Source: Nocardia sp. NBC_01327
GTDB taxonomy: Bacteria > Actinomycetota > Actinomycetes > Mycobacteriales > Mycobacteriaceae
Assembly: GCF_035958815.1 (NCBI RefSeq)
Contig: NZ_CP108383.1
Coordinates: 310,001-374,000 of the forward strand
Direction of reading: 5' to 3'
Length of the DNA stretch: 64,000 bases
The position numbers were made by a program, and so were the translations under genes. Positions 1 to 9,399 of the stretch are shown piece by piece. The notes under the pieces were generated by a model. It was given only the letters and a program-made list of their open reading frames with translations. It was not told the origin of the DNA and searched no databases. The first letter of the stretch is position 1; each line of letters starts with the position of its first letter.

Positions 1-7
1 CGCGCGT

Positions 8-121
8 CAGCTGACGGCGTTGCCGACTACAGGGTGCCCGCGCCTCAGCTGACGGCGTTGCCGACTACAGGGTGCCCGCGCCTCAGTTGACGGCGTTGCC
101 GACCAGAAGGTGCCCGATCCC
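8..121. repeat. 38-bp tandem repeat, three copies
   Basis: Three head-to-tail copies of a 38-bp unit begin at 8, 46 and 84. The first two are almost identical. The third has several changes and is the true 3' end of the minus-strand membrane protein gene, including its stop codon at 83-85. The two outer copies therefore look like duplications of a gene's stop-codon region. The repeat may continue beyond the left edge. Confidence 0.9.
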
Positions 122-1057
122 TCCGCACACCGCGATCATCGGGAGCGCCGCTGCCGTCCACCACCAGGCGCGCCGCCCCGTCATGGCTGCCACTGCGGCC
201 AGTACCAGGCCCGCACCCAGGGCCAATGCCATTCCGCCACCGCCGATCAGCAAGCCCCACAGGGCCGATCCCGCCGGCCGAATCGCCTCACACTGCACCG
301 AGAAGTCCTTCTTCGCGGTGCAGCGATTATGGATCAGCCCGAATGCCTTACCGAAAAGGTCGTAGGCGAACAGGGCCGCAATAGCCACATCCACTGCGAA
401 CAACAAGGTCGCCAGGAGCACGTCCTTGCGCGCCACCGCTGGTCGTGACGACCCGGCGGGTGACGACACCGACCGGTCGGGTCCCGCAGCCACGGGATGC
501 TGTTCCGGCACACTCTGATTCACCCCGGAGTCGCCGGGTGGCAGGGTGTGCTTGACCGTTTCGGCCGCGTCCGCCCCATACGGCTGCACCGCACGGCCCG
601 GTTCCTGCGGCGGAGTGGGGCCACCGGGCCCTCGTGAAACACCAGGACCCGGCGGACGGCCTGCCCCGCCCGGATTCCGTTGCGGCCCCAGCCCACCTGG
701 CCCCGGCGACTGCCCCGGCCCGCCCGATCCCGGCCCCGGCCCACCTGGTCCCGGCGACTGCGCTGACCCACCCGATCCCGGCGGCTGCCCACCTGGCCCC
801 GGCGACTGCGCTGGACCGCTCGGTCCCGGCGACTGCCCCGGACCGCTCGGCCCCGGCCCACCTGATCCCGGCGACTGCGCCGGACCGTTCGGTCCCGGCG
901 GACGTCCCGGACCCGGCGGGGGTTGCTGACGTCCGGGAACGCCTGGATTCCGTTGCGGCACCGGGCCAGCCGGTCGCTGCGGCGGCGCTGGCGGGCGGGC
1001 GGGATTCGGGCGAGGGCCGTCCGCCCCTGGCCGTCGCGGTTCATTGGGCGGATACAT
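83..1057 (-). CDS. proline/glycine-rich membrane protein, function unknown
   Basis: This encodes 324 residues from an ATG. Residues 1 to about 200 are a low-complexity Pro/Gly/Ser/Gln-rich tail made of short PGP-type repeats, probably cytoplasmic and disordered. Three hydrophobic segments follow at about 214-236, 266-293 and 298-320, with a loop between the first two holding two cysteines (CTAKKDF and QCEAIRP). The build (disordered N-terminus, small C-terminal membrane domain) is common in actinobacterial cell-envelope proteins. No enzymatic motif is visible and I do not recognise the family. It is transcribed away from menC. Its 3' end is triplicated in the 38-bp tandem repeat. Confidence 0.75.
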   Translation of the reverse strand: MYPPNEPRRPGADGPRPNPARPPAPPQRPAGPVPQRNPGVPGRQQPPPGPGRPPGPNGPAQSPGSGGPGPSGPGQSPGPSGPAQSPGPGGQPPGSGGSAQSPGPGGPGPGSGGPGQSPGPGGLGPQRNPGGAGRPPGPGVSRGPGGPTPPQEPGRAVQPYGADAAETVKHTLPPGDSGVNQSVPEQHPVAAGPDRSVSSPAGSSRPAVARKDVLLATLLFAVDVAIAALFAYDLFGKAFGLIHNRCTAKKDFSVQCEAIRPAGSALWGLLIGGGGMALALGAGLVLAAVAAMTGRRAWWWTAAALPMIAVCGGIGHLLVGNAVN

Positions 1058-1177
1058 ACGTGGACTCCCCCGGTCGATCGTCTTCTCTCGGCATTCTGAC
1101 CGTGTCGCGAGCTCACCGCCACTCCGATTCCGGTCGGCCGGGCCGCATACCGGATAGCTGAGTAGGGTGCTCGGTTA

Positions 1178-2161
1178 ATGAACGAGAGCGCGGGTGCCCC
1201 GGACTTCGACGCTGCGATCGTCTATGCGATTCCGATGCGGACTCGGTTTCGCGGGATCACCGTCCGGGAGGGGATGCTGATACCCGGGCCGCTCGGGTGG
1301 GGAGAGTTCTGCGCCTTCCCCGAGTACGACGATCATGAGGCGGCCGCCTGGCTCGCTACCGCGGTGGAGCAGGTGACCGCCGGGTGGCCCGAGCCGGTGC
1401 GGGATCGGGTGCCGGTGAACTGCATTGTCCCGGCGGTCGGCCCGGAGCGGGCCCGGGAGATCGTTGCCGCGTCGGGGTGCCGGACCGCGAAGGTGAAGGT
1501 CGCCGATCATCCGGGGTCGCTGGCGGAGGATATCGAGCGGGTGGCTGCCACCCGGGAGGCGCTCGGACCCGGCGGCGGGGTCCGGATCGACGCGAACGGG
1601 CTGTGGGATGTGGAGACCGCGGTCGAGCACATCAAGCAGATCGACCGGGCCGCAGGAGGTTTGGAGTACGTCGAGCAGCCCTGCCGCACCATCGAGGAGC
1701 TGGCCGCCGTACGCCGGCGGGTGAACGTGCGCATCGCCGCCGACGAATCGATTCGGCGCGCGGAGGACCCGATGCGCGTCGTGGTGGCGGGCGCCGCGGA
1801 TGTCGCGGTGCTGAAATGCACACCGCTGGGCGGAGTCCGCCGCGCGCTGCAGGTCGCCGAGGCCGCCGGACTGCCCTGCATCGTCTCTTCGGCACTGGAG
1901 ACCAGCATCGGCCTCTCCGCCCAGATCGCCCTGGCCGCAACACTTCCCGAACTCGACTTCGCCTGCGGCCTGGACACCCTCTCCCTCTTCACCGGCGATC
2001 TGGTCACCGAATCCCTGCGCCCGGTGGACGGCTACCTTCCGGTCCCGGCCGCCCCGCCGACCCCCAGCCTCGAATTGCTGAAGCGCTACCGGCACCCGGA
2101 CGCGGAACGGACCGCGTGGTGGCACAGCCGTCTCACCCGCGTTCGCCGCCACCTGGAATAG
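1178..2161 (+). CDS. menC: o-succinylbenzoate synthase
   Basis: This 327-residue enolase-superfamily enzyme dehydrates SHCHC to o-succinylbenzoate in menaquinone synthesis, in the cytoplasm. The family signature is complete: the KxK pair (K105, K107), metal ligands D138 (in RIDAN), E166 (in YVEQP) and D189 (in AADES), and the second catalytic lysine K213. The length fits the short actinobacterial MenC form. It starts with ATG at 1178. No other men gene is in the window, so it stands apart from the rest of the pathway. Assignment rests on the residue pattern and overall match to actinobacterial MenC; a related racemase is much less likely. Confidence 0.93.
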   Translation: MNESAGAPDFDAAIVYAIPMRTRFRGITVREGMLIPGPLGWGEFCAFPEYDDHEAAAWLATAVEQVTAGWPEPVRDRVPVNCIVPAVGPERAREIVAASGCRTAKVKVADHPGSLAEDIERVAATREALGPGGGVRIDANGLWDVETAVEHIKQIDRAAGGLEYVEQPCRTIEELAAVRRRVNVRIAADESIRRAEDPMRVVVAGAADVAVLKCTPLGGVRRALQVAEAAGLPCIVSSALETSIGLSAQIALAATLPELDFACGLDTLSLFTGDLVTESLRPVDGYLPVPAAPPTPSLELLKRYRHPDAERTAWWHSRLTRVRRHLE

Positions 2162-2205
2162 TCGTTCGAAGCGGGCCCTGCGTTCAATGCCGGTAATGGT
2201 GCGGT

Positions 2206-2724
2206 TCAGGTGATTCGGACGCCGCAGGAGTACATCGTGGTGCGCAGTAGAAGTGCGGCTTCGGGGCCTATGACACCGTCCACCAATTCCACATAACGAC
2301 CGCAGAATTCCGACCCGTGCGCCGCGGTTCCGGCGTGATCGGGGTCCAGATGATGCGCCAATTCGTGCAGGATCACCAATTCCCGCAGCGCCCACGCACG
2401 GCCGTGGACATGCAGCGGAACAGCGAGAACCGCCCCTTCGGCCTCGTAGTGCGCCGCCTTCGCACCGGCCCGGGCGCGCACCAGAATCGGGGTTCGCGAC
2501 CGTTCCCATTGGGCGCGTACCCAATTCAATGCGAGCACCCGATCCACATAACTCTGCACCGATTCCACCGAGGCGAACTTTCGCTCGATCGGCAGCGTCA
2601 CCTGTGAGCCGAGCACCTCCACCGTGCGCGCCCCGAATTCGTCCGCCCGCTCGAATACCCCGCGCACCAGCATTTCCGCGTCGTACACCTGAGCCCGCTG
2701 CGAATCACGCACCGCCGCACTCAT
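2206..2724 (-). CDS. TIGR04338-type metallohydrolase
   Basis: This is a 172-residue protein when started at the internal ATG at 2724; an upstream in-frame start at 2772 would add 16 residues. It carries a zinc-protease style HELAHH motif (H120, E121, H124) followed by DPDH and a possible third ligand in the HGSEF segment (H136). This matches the mycobacterial-nocardial family called TIGR04338 putative metallohydrolase. No signal peptide is seen, so it is probably cytoplasmic; the substrate is unknown. It lies just downstream of the DUF2786 gene on the same strand and is probably co-transcribed with it. Confidence 0.8.
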   Translation of the reverse strand: MSAAVRDSQRAQVYDAEMLVRGVFERADEFGARTVEVLGSQVTLPIERKFASVESVQSYVDRVLALNWVRAQWERSRTPILVRARAGAKAAHYEAEGAVLAVPLHVHGRAWALRELVILHELAHHLDPDHAGTAAHGSEFCGRYVELVDGVIGPEAALLLRTTMYSCGVRIT

Positions 2725-2811
2725 TCCCGGACTTCCGGTGGCAATGCCTCGCAGGACCCGCCGCTCGATCACCGCATAATGCGGGCCGGGAGAACGGCAC
2801 CGGCCGACGGC

Positions 2812-3642
2812 TCACTGCCCGCCGCGCGGCAATTGCCCGCGAGCGCCGTCCAATTCGGGGGCGGTGCCCAGGCGCGCAGCCTTGCCCGCGCGGTCTCCGG
2901 CCCGGCGCGCGGCCGCCGAATAGCCCGCCGACGCCTGCGGCCCGCGCCAGGTGCCACGCGCCTCGGAGGTGCTGGTGTAGAAGTCGGTGAGCTCCAGCTC
3001 CTTATTGCGCAGCGCCAATGCCGTTCCGGTGGAGACGGTTTCGGTGCGCACCGCCTCGGCCTCCACCTCGGTCTTGACCTCGCCCAGCCGGCGGCCGATG
3101 CGCGCGGCGAAGGCCATCTGGAAATTCAGGCGCGCGGTCACCGCCGCGACGGGCGCCTGCACGCGGCGCTGCACGGTACGGCCCCACCGGGTTTCGGCGA
3201 CCACCTTCTCGGTGGTGGCACTGCGGTAGGCCCCGGATTTGATGTACTGATCCGAAGCCCGCACCATCTGCACCAGCAGGCTGCCGTAGAGCGCCTCACA
3301 GGTGTCGATATCGGTGTCGAAACCGTAGGCGTAGACCGTCGTCGAGGACCGCGCCACATCACAGCGCACATCGTTCGCGGCGGCGATGGCCACGAAGAGC
3401 TGCACATAGGTGCGCAACCCCTTCTTGCCCGGCTCGCCGATGGGCACCACCCGCTGGATCGGCGTCGGCCGTCGCTCTCGGCCCGCGATATGCGCGCGCG
3501 CCACCGCCAGATCGACCGAAGACCTGGTCGCGAGCTTCTGCGCGGCCGCGAGGAACGCCTCCGCCTCATGCTCGTTATCGGTGGATTCGGCCTGCCGCAG
3601 CAGTCCGCCGATACGCGTCAGTAGTTTGTCCTGAGAAGACAT
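2812..3642 (-). CDS. DUF2786 domain protein
   Basis: This is a 276-residue protein. The N-terminal 40 residues (DKLLTRIGGLLRQAES then EAEAFLAAAQKLA) match DUF2786, a short helical domain of unknown function seen in bacterial and phage proteins. The rest is mixed alpha/beta with a basic C-terminus rich in Arg, Ala and Gly. The start is ATG at 3642; an in-frame ATG two codons upstream is possible. The downstream metallohydrolase gene begins within about 90 bases, so the two form a likely operon. No catalytic motif is visible. Confidence 0.8.
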   Translation of the reverse strand: MSSQDKLLTRIGGLLRQAESTDNEHEAEAFLAAAQKLATRSSVDLAVARAHIAGRERRPTPIQRVVPIGEPGKKGLRTYVQLFVAIAAANDVRCDVARSSTTVYAYGFDTDIDTCEALYGSLLVQMVRASDQYIKSGAYRSATTEKVVAETRWGRTVQRRVQAPVAAVTARLNFQMAFAARIGRRLGEVKTEVEAEAVRTETVSTGTALALRNKELELTDFYTSTSEARGTWRGPQASAGYSAAARRAGDRAGKAARLGTAPELDGARGQLPRGGQ

Positions 3643-3789
3643 CGGCACCCAGCCTAGCTGGGCCTATGACTGCGCGTCCGAGCCGGAAGACCGAGGTAGT
3701 CCGGGCACCGGGCACATCCACCATGTATCTTCCTGTGTGCAACCGGCTGAGTGTGCCGCCGCTCACGTCTCGACCCTGGAGTATCAAAG

Positions 3790-5091
3790 ATGGTTTTGAA
3801 GAAGGTGTCGTCCCTACGATCGTCGCTGATTCCGCGCGCCGCGGTGGCTTTCACCTCCGCCGCGCTGCTGACCGCGACATTCGCCGCGGGCTGCTCGAGC
3901 GACTCGAGCACCAACGCCACCTCGCAGAACCTCACCGGGCGTGGCCCGATCACCTATGTCGAGGGCAAGGACACCACCGAAACCGGTGCGGTCAAGCAGC
4001 TCATCGACCGGTGGAACACCTCGCACCCGGACGAGAAGGTGACGTTCAAGGAGCAGTCGAACGACGCTTCCCAGCAGTACGACGACCTGGCGCAGCACAT
4101 GCGCGCCAAACAGTCGGACTACGACGTGGTCGCGCTCGACGTGCCGTGGACCGCGGAGTTCGCCGCCAAGGGCTGGATCCAGCCGTTGAAGGACTCCTTC
4201 GCCATCGACACCTCCACCCTGCTGTCGCCGCCCGTGGCCAGCGCCACCTACAACGGCACGCTGTACGCCGCGCCGCGCAATACCAATGGTGGCCTGCTGT
4301 ACTACCGCAAGGACCTGGTCCCCGAGCCGCCCAAGACCTGGACCGAACTGCTGGGTGACTGCCCGAAGGCCAAGGACGCCGGAATCGGCTGCTACGCCGG
4401 TCAGTTCGCGCCGTACGAAGGTCTGACCGTGAACACCGCCGAGCTCATCAATGCCTACGGCGGCAGCTTCGTCGGCCCGGACGGCAAGTCCCCCACCGTG
4501 AACAGCCCGCAGGCCCGCGCCGGCCTGCAGGTACTCGTCGACGCCTACAAGAACGGTGACATCCCGAAGGAAGCGATTTCCTTCAAGGAGCCGGAGAGCC
4601 AGAACGCCTTCGCCACCGGCAAGCTGCTGTTCATGCGCAACTGGCCCTCCAGTTTCGGTGATGTCGGCTCCGACGCCTCCGCGGTCAGGGACAAGTTCGG
4701 CGTCGCGCCGCTGCCCGGCAAGGACGGCATCGGCGCCTCCACCCTCGGTGGCTACAACGCGGCCATCAGCTCGTTCTCCAAGAACAAGGCCACCGCGCTG
4801 GACTTCCTGCGCTACCTGATCAGCGAGGACGCGCAGCACATCGTGGCCCAGGGCGGGTTGCCGTCGGTCCGCGCCTCCGTCTACGACGATCCGGCGCTCA
4901 TCGCCAAGATGCCGTACCTGCCCGCGCTGAAGGATTCCATCGCCTCGGCCGTGCCGCGTCCGGTCACCCCGTTCTACCCGGCGGTGTCGAAGGCCATCCA
5001 GGACAACGCATATGCTGCTCTGACCGGCACCAAATCCGTAGACGACGCCATTGTCGGAATGCAGAAGGGCATCGAGACCGCCGGTTCGTAG
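3790..5091 (+). CDS. carbohydrate ABC transporter substrate-binding lipoprotein
   Basis: This 433-residue periplasmic-type binding protein is anchored as a lipoprotein. A signal peptide with lipobox FAAGC puts the lipidated Cys at residue 35, which selects ATG 3790 over the upstream in-frame start. The body is a family 1 extracellular solute-binding protein. The stretch VALDVPWTAEFA strongly recalls LpqY, the mycobacterial trehalose-recycling receptor, and related trehalose/maltose receptors; sugar specificity is inferred. Two permease genes follow directly. No ATPase gene is adjacent, so a shared ATPase elsewhere would be needed. Confidence 0.88.
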   Translation: MVLKKVSSLRSSLIPRAAVAFTSAALLTATFAAGCSSDSSTNATSQNLTGRGPITYVEGKDTTETGAVKQLIDRWNTSHPDEKVTFKEQSNDASQQYDDLAQHMRAKQSDYDVVALDVPWTAEFAAKGWIQPLKDSFAIDTSTLLSPPVASATYNGTLYAAPRNTNGGLLYYRKDLVPEPPKTWTELLGDCPKAKDAGIGCYAGQFAPYEGLTVNTAELINAYGGSFVGPDGKSPTVNSPQARAGLQVLVDAYKNGDIPKEAISFKEPESQNAFATGKLLFMRNWPSSFGDVGSDASAVRDKFGVAPLPGKDGIGASTLGGYNAAISSFSKNKATALDFLRYLISEDAQHIVAQGGLPSVRASVYDDPALIAKMPYLPALKDSIASAVPRPVTPFYPAVSKAIQDNAYAALTGTKSVDDAIVGMQKGIETAGS

Positions 5092-5139
5092 TCTCGACGC
5101 AGTGCGGATAACGCTCGAGTCCCGTAGGAGAAGAAAAAG

Positions 5140-6171
5140 GTGTCACGTCCTTCGGGAGCGACCGACGTCGCGACGCCCGACCTGCCCGGCAAGACCGTGA
5201 AATCCGCACCGCCGCAACCGAAGCGCCGATCCGCCCTGGGCGGGTCGGCGAAGGCGTGGCTGTTCGTCACCCCGGTGTTGCTCTCCCTGGCCGTCGTGAT
5301 CGGTTATCCGGTCGGCCGGGCGCTGTGGATGTCCTTCCAGAAGGACCAGGGTCTCGACAAGAGCACCGGCATGTTCACCGAGGGCGGCAGCGCCGGGTTC
5401 GACAATTACACGCACTGGATCTTGCAGCAGTGCACCGATTCCCTCGGCCAGACGGTCGACTGCCCGACCGGCAATCTCGGCGCGTCGTTCTGGTCGGCCA
5501 TCGCCATCACCCTGCTGTTCACCGTCGTGACGGTGACGCTCGAGGCCACCATCGGGCTCGGCATGGCCGTCATCATGGGCAAGACGTTCAAGGGCCGCGC
5601 CCTGCTGCGCGCCGCCGTGCTCATCCCGTGGGCCATCCCCACCGCCGTCACCGCGCGGCTGTGGGAGTTCATGTTCCAGTACGACGGTGTGGTGAACCGG
5701 GTCCTCGGCACCCACATCCTGTGGACCGCCGACGAGTGGCCCTCACGTTTCGCGGTCATCATCGCCGACGTGTGGAAGACCACCCCGTTCATGGCACTGC
5801 TGATTCTGGCGGGCCTGCAGGTGATTCCGGGCGATGTGTACGAGGCCGCCCGCGTGGACGGCGCCTCGGCCTGGCAGCGCTTCACCAATATCACGCTGCC
5901 GCTGCTGAAACCGGCACTGATGGTGGCAGTCCTGTTCCGCACCATGGACGCCCTGCGCCTGTACGACCTGCCGGCCATCATGACGCAGAACAGCCCGCAC
6001 ACCCGCACCATCTCCATGCTGGTGGTGGATCAGGTGCGCCAGGGCCCCAACAGCGCGTCGGCACTGTCCATCATCACCTTCCTGCTCATCTTCGCCGTGG
6101 CGTTCCTGCTGGTGAAGGTATTGGGCGCCAATGCGGTTCGCACCCAGGAAGAACAGCGGGAGGCGCACTGA
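5140..6171 (+). CDS. carbohydrate ABC transporter permease, SugA-like
   Basis: This 343-residue inner-membrane permease has six or so hydrophobic segments and the cytoplasmic EAA loop (EAARVDGASAW, then LP) that docks the ATPase. A long loop after the first membrane segment, holding two cysteines and a Gly-rich stretch, is typical of the MalF/SugA partner. It starts at GTG 5140 behind a TAGGAG ribosome site at 5125-5130. It sits between the binding lipoprotein and the second permease, with its TGA overlapping the next ATG. Confidence 0.88.
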   Translation: MSRPSGATDVATPDLPGKTVKSAPPQPKRRSALGGSAKAWLFVTPVLLSLAVVIGYPVGRALWMSFQKDQGLDKSTGMFTEGGSAGFDNYTHWILQQCTDSLGQTVDCPTGNLGASFWSAIAITLLFTVVTVTLEATIGLGMAVIMGKTFKGRALLRAAVLIPWAIPTAVTARLWEFMFQYDGVVNRVLGTHILWTADEWPSRFAVIIADVWKTTPFMALLILAGLQVIPGDVYEAARVDGASAWQRFTNITLPLLKPALMVAVLFRTMDALRLYDLPAIMTQNSPHTRTISMLVVDQVRQGPNSASALSIITFLLIFAVAFLLVKVLGANAVRTQEEQREAH

Positions 6172-7070
6172 TGAGCACCGATCTGGCCACCGAGACCGTG
6201 TCCGAGCCGAAAGCCCCTGCCGGGCAGGCAGTTCCGTGGACCAAACGACTCGCCTCCGGCCGCGTCTACCTGGGCGCGCTGATCGTCCTGGTCTGGGGTC
6301 TGGGACCGTTCTACTGGATGGTCGTCACCGCACTGCGCGATCCGGTCTACACCTTCGACAACACGCCGTGGCCCACCCACGTCACCTTCCAGAACTTCAG
6401 CAATGCCTTCGACACCAGCCGCGGCAACAACTTCGGGCGCGCACTGCTCAACAGCGTGGTCATCGGCTCGATCACCACGGCGGTCGCCCTGCTCATCGGC
6501 GTCATGGCCGCTTACGCGCTGGCGCGCCTGACCTTCCGCGGCAAGTACGTGGTCTCCGGGCTCATCCTGAGCGCCTCCATGTTCCCGGTCGTGGTGCTGG
6601 TGACGCCGCTGTTCCAGCTGTTCACCGATCTCGGCTGGATCGGCCACTACCAGGCCATGATCATTCCGAACATCTCGTTCGTGCTGCCCATGACCGTGTA
6701 CATCCTGGCCTCGTTCTTCACCGAACTGCCCTGGGAGCTGGAGGAGGCCGCGCGCATCGACGGCGCGACGAAATTCCAGGCATTCCGGCTGGTCATGCTG
6801 CCGCTGGCCGCACCCGCCGTATTCACCACGGCGATCCTGGCTTTCATCGCGGCGGTCAACGAATACCTGCTGGCGAGCCTGCTCTCGAGCGATAAGACCG
6901 AACCGGTGACGGTCGCCGTCGCCCGATTCTCCGGTAACGATCCGCTGGTCCAGCCGTACGCGGCGATCATGGCCGCGGGCACCATCGTCTCGATTCCGCT
7001 GGTGATCATGGTGCTGCTTTTCCAGCGCCGCATCATCTCCGGTCTCACCGCGGGCGGCGTCAAGAGCTGA
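6171..7070 (+). CDS. carbohydrate ABC transporter permease, SugB-like
   Basis: This 299-residue MalG/SugB-type permease has six hydrophobic segments and an EAA loop (EEAARIDGATKFQ, then LP). Its ATG overlaps the stop of the preceding permease (TGATG), showing translational coupling. With the lipoprotein it forms a sugar importer resembling LpqY-SugA-SugB. The SugC ATPase expected after it in mycobacteria is absent; the next gene is a penicillin-binding protein. Confidence 0.9.
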   Translation: MSTDLATETVSEPKAPAGQAVPWTKRLASGRVYLGALIVLVWGLGPFYWMVVTALRDPVYTFDNTPWPTHVTFQNFSNAFDTSRGNNFGRALLNSVVIGSITTAVALLIGVMAAYALARLTFRGKYVVSGLILSASMFPVVVLVTPLFQLFTDLGWIGHYQAMIIPNISFVLPMTVYILASFFTELPWELEEAARIDGATKFQAFRLVMLPLAAPAVFTTAILAFIAAVNEYLLASLLSSDKTEPVTVAVARFSGNDPLVQPYAAIMAAGTIVSIPLVIMVLLFQRRIISGLTAGGVKS

Positions 7071-7096
7071 TCCCGCGTACACCCGGAATGACAGAG

Positions 7097-7128
7097 CGCG
7101 GCCCATGCGTCCATTAGCATGGGTCGCG
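7097..7128 (+). terminator. possible terminator hairpin after the sugar transporter operon
   Basis: A 7-bp perfect stem (7102-7108 with 7117-7123) is flanked by further GC pairing and lies 30 bases after the permease stop codon and before the PBP gene. There is no U run, so termination is only inferred. Confidence 0.35.
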
Positions 7129-7185
7129 CCGCGTCTGCGGCGCTGAAGTACGCAAGCTTTGTCGACGCTCCGGAAGGAGATGCTC

Positions 7186-9399
7186 GTGAGCTCGTCCCGT
7201 AAGCGGCGCCGTGAACAGCCTGCGCCGTACGACACCCTGGCAGGGTGGAACGAGCTCCCGACCAGCCCCCTTCCCAAGCAGACCGGACAGAGCAGCAAGC
7301 CGCGGCGACGCCCCAAACCAGCCGAAAAACCCACGGCCGCACCACGTCCGGCGCAGCCACGCACACCCAGAACGCGCGCGCAACGCATTCGGCGGGTGAT
7401 CACCGCACTGTTCGTGATCTTCTTCGTCCTGCCCACCCTGCTGCTCGGGCTCGCCTACTGGAGCGCCGAGATTCCCGATCCGGCAGCGGTGCAGACCAAT
7501 CAGATCGCCACCATCCTCGCCGCCGACGGCACCAGCGTCATCGCGAAGGTCGTTCCGCCGGAAGGCAATCGGATCCCGGTACCGCTGACCGATGTCCCCG
7601 AACCGGTGCGCCTGGCCATGCTCTCGGCCGAGGACCGCAACTTCTACAGCAATCCCGGCTTCTCCACCGCGGCCTTCGCCCGCGCCGCCCGGGACAATCT
7701 GCTCGGCAAGGAGGACGCCGGCGGCGGCTCCACCATTACCCAGCAGTATGTGAAGAACGCCTTCCTCAGTTCCGAACGGACCCTGAGCCGCAAGATGCGC
7801 GAGCTCATCATCTCCGCGAAGATGTCCCGCGAATGGAGCAAGGACGACATTCTCGCCGCCTACCTCAACACCATCTACTACGGCCGCGGCGCGTACGGCA
7901 TCTCCGCCGCCGCCAAGGCCTACTTCGGCAAACCGGTACCGGAGCTGACCGTCGCCGAGGGCGCGGTGCTCGCCTCCGTGGTGCGCACCCCCTCGCTGCT
8001 GGATCCGGAGACCCATCTGGATCAGCTGCGCGCCCGCTGGACCTATGTGCTGGACGGCATGGTGACCATGGGCGCTCTCACCAGAAACGACCGCGCCGCA
8101 GTCCAATTCCCGGTCATCGTCCCCGCCACCGGAATCGACGACAGCATTCCGCGCGGCCCGGAGGGACTCATCCGCACCCAGGTGCTGCGCGAACTGCGCT
8201 CCTCCGGCATCAGCGAGCAGGAACTCAATACCGGTGCGCTGCAGATCATCACCACCATCGACGCCCGCGCCCAGCAGGCCGCGCTCAATGCCGTCGGCAA
8301 TGTGATGGGCGGGCAGCCGGGCGAACTGCGCACCGCCGTGGTGTCCGTCGATCCGCGATCGGGCGCGGTGCGCGCCTACTACGGCGGCCCCGACGGCATC
8401 GGCATGGACTTCGCGCAGGCGCCGCTGCAAACCGGTTCCGCCTTCAAGACTTTCGCGGTGCTGGCGGCGCTGCAGCAGGGCATCACCATGTCCTACCCGC
8501 TCGACAGCGCGCCGGTCACCGTCAACGGCGAGAAGATCCAGAATGTCGGCGGCGAATCCTGCGGCACCTGCCCGCTCAGCGAGGCGTTCAAGCGATCGCT
8601 CAACACCAGCTTCTACCGGCTCACCCAGAGCCTGTTCGAGGGCCCGAAAGCCATTGCCAATGCGGCACATCAGGCCGGCATCCCCGACCAGATTCCCGGT
8701 GTCGCCGGTAAATCGCTGTCCGAGGACGGCGCCGCGCCGCTGCCCGCCATCGTGCTGGGCGCGTATTCGGTGCGGCCGATCGATATGGCCTCGGCCTACG
8801 CCACCATCGGCGCGTCCGGCACGTACCGCGCGCCCTACTTCGTGCAGAAGGTGACCACCGGCGACGGCAGGGTGCTGCTCGATCGCGGGGCCGACCCGCA
8901 GCAGGGCGAACAGCGCATCCAGGCCTCGGTGGCCGATACCGTGTCGCAGGCCATGCTGCCGATCGCCGCCTACTCCAATAATCACAATCTCGCGGCCGGG
9001 CGGCCGTCGGCGGCCAAGACCGGGACCACCCAGCTGGGCGACACCGGACAGAACAAGGATGCCTGGATGGTCGGATTCACCCCCTCGCTGTCCACCGCCG
9101 TCTGGGTGGGAACCGAACAGTCGCAACCGATTCACACCGCGCGCGGATCGGCCATCTACGGCTCCGGCCTGCCCTCGGACATCTGGAAGCAAACCATGGA
9201 CGGCGCGCTGGACGGCACACCGATCGAGCAGTTCCCGAATTCGAATCCGCTGCCCGGCGCGCCGCCCGCCAATGGCAATTACGACATTCTCAACCCCGCG
9301 CCGGGGCCGGCACAGGAACCGGTGGTGGTGATTCCACCCGCCCCGGCGCCACGGCAGGTGGAGATCTTCCCCGGCCTCAGCATCCCCGTTCCCGGTTAG
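7186..9399 (+). CDS. class A penicillin-binding protein, PonA-type
   Basis: This 737-residue bifunctional peptidoglycan synthase has a basic proline-rich cytoplasmic tail (1-70), one membrane anchor (about 71-92), a family 51 glycosyltransferase domain with the catalytic Glu in AEDRNFY (E149), and a transpeptidase domain with SAFK (S418-K421), SLN (471-473) and KTG (611-613). The C-terminal tail is Pro-rich. Start GTG 7186 is preferred because an AAGGAG site lies six bases upstream; ATG 7180 abuts that site. It is a close paralog of the ponA1-like gene at 12956 with the same domain plan, shorter at both ends. Confidence 0.92.
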   Translation: MSSSRKRRREQPAPYDTLAGWNELPTSPLPKQTGQSSKPRRRPKPAEKPTAAPRPAQPRTPRTRAQRIRRVITALFVIFFVLPTLLLGLAYWSAEIPDPAAVQTNQIATILAADGTSVIAKVVPPEGNRIPVPLTDVPEPVRLAMLSAEDRNFYSNPGFSTAAFARAARDNLLGKEDAGGGSTITQQYVKNAFLSSERTLSRKMRELIISAKMSREWSKDDILAAYLNTIYYGRGAYGISAAAKAYFGKPVPELTVAEGAVLASVVRTPSLLDPETHLDQLRARWTYVLDGMVTMGALTRNDRAAVQFPVIVPATGIDDSIPRGPEGLIRTQVLRELRSSGISEQELNTGALQIITTIDARAQQAALNAVGNVMGGQPGELRTAVVSVDPRSGAVRAYYGGPDGIGMDFAQAPLQTGSAFKTFAVLAALQQGITMSYPLDSAPVTVNGEKIQNVGGESCGTCPLSEAFKRSLNTSFYRLTQSLFEGPKAIANAAHQAGIPDQIPGVAGKSLSEDGAAPLPAIVLGAYSVRPIDMASAYATIGASGTYRAPYFVQKVTTGDGRVLLDRGADPQQGEQRIQASVADTVSQAMLPIAAYSNNHNLAAGRPSAAKTGTTQLGDTGQNKDAWMVGFTPSLSTAVWVGTEQSQPIHTARGSAIYGSGLPSDIWKQTMDGALDGTPIEQFPNSNPLPGAPPANGNYDILNPAPGPAQEPVVVIPPAPAPRQVEIFPGLSIPVPG

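Noticed and set aside
1..121. CRISPR array
   Set aside because: Three contiguous 38-bp copies have no spacers; they are a simple tandem duplication of a gene end. No other array-like repeat was seen.
1175..2524. 449-residue minus-strand frame over menC
   Set aside because: menC on the opposite strand has all catalytic residues; the antisense frame is basic and low-complexity.
5256..6170. Long plus-strand frame joined to the second permease
   Set aside because: The first 900 bases overlap the SugA-like gene out of frame; the real start is the ATG at 6171 that overlaps its stop.
7114..9192. 692-residue open frame on the minus strand
   Set aside because: It is antisense to the class A PBP gene and is a by-product of high GC codon use; no family match and the plus strand has complete catalytic motifs.
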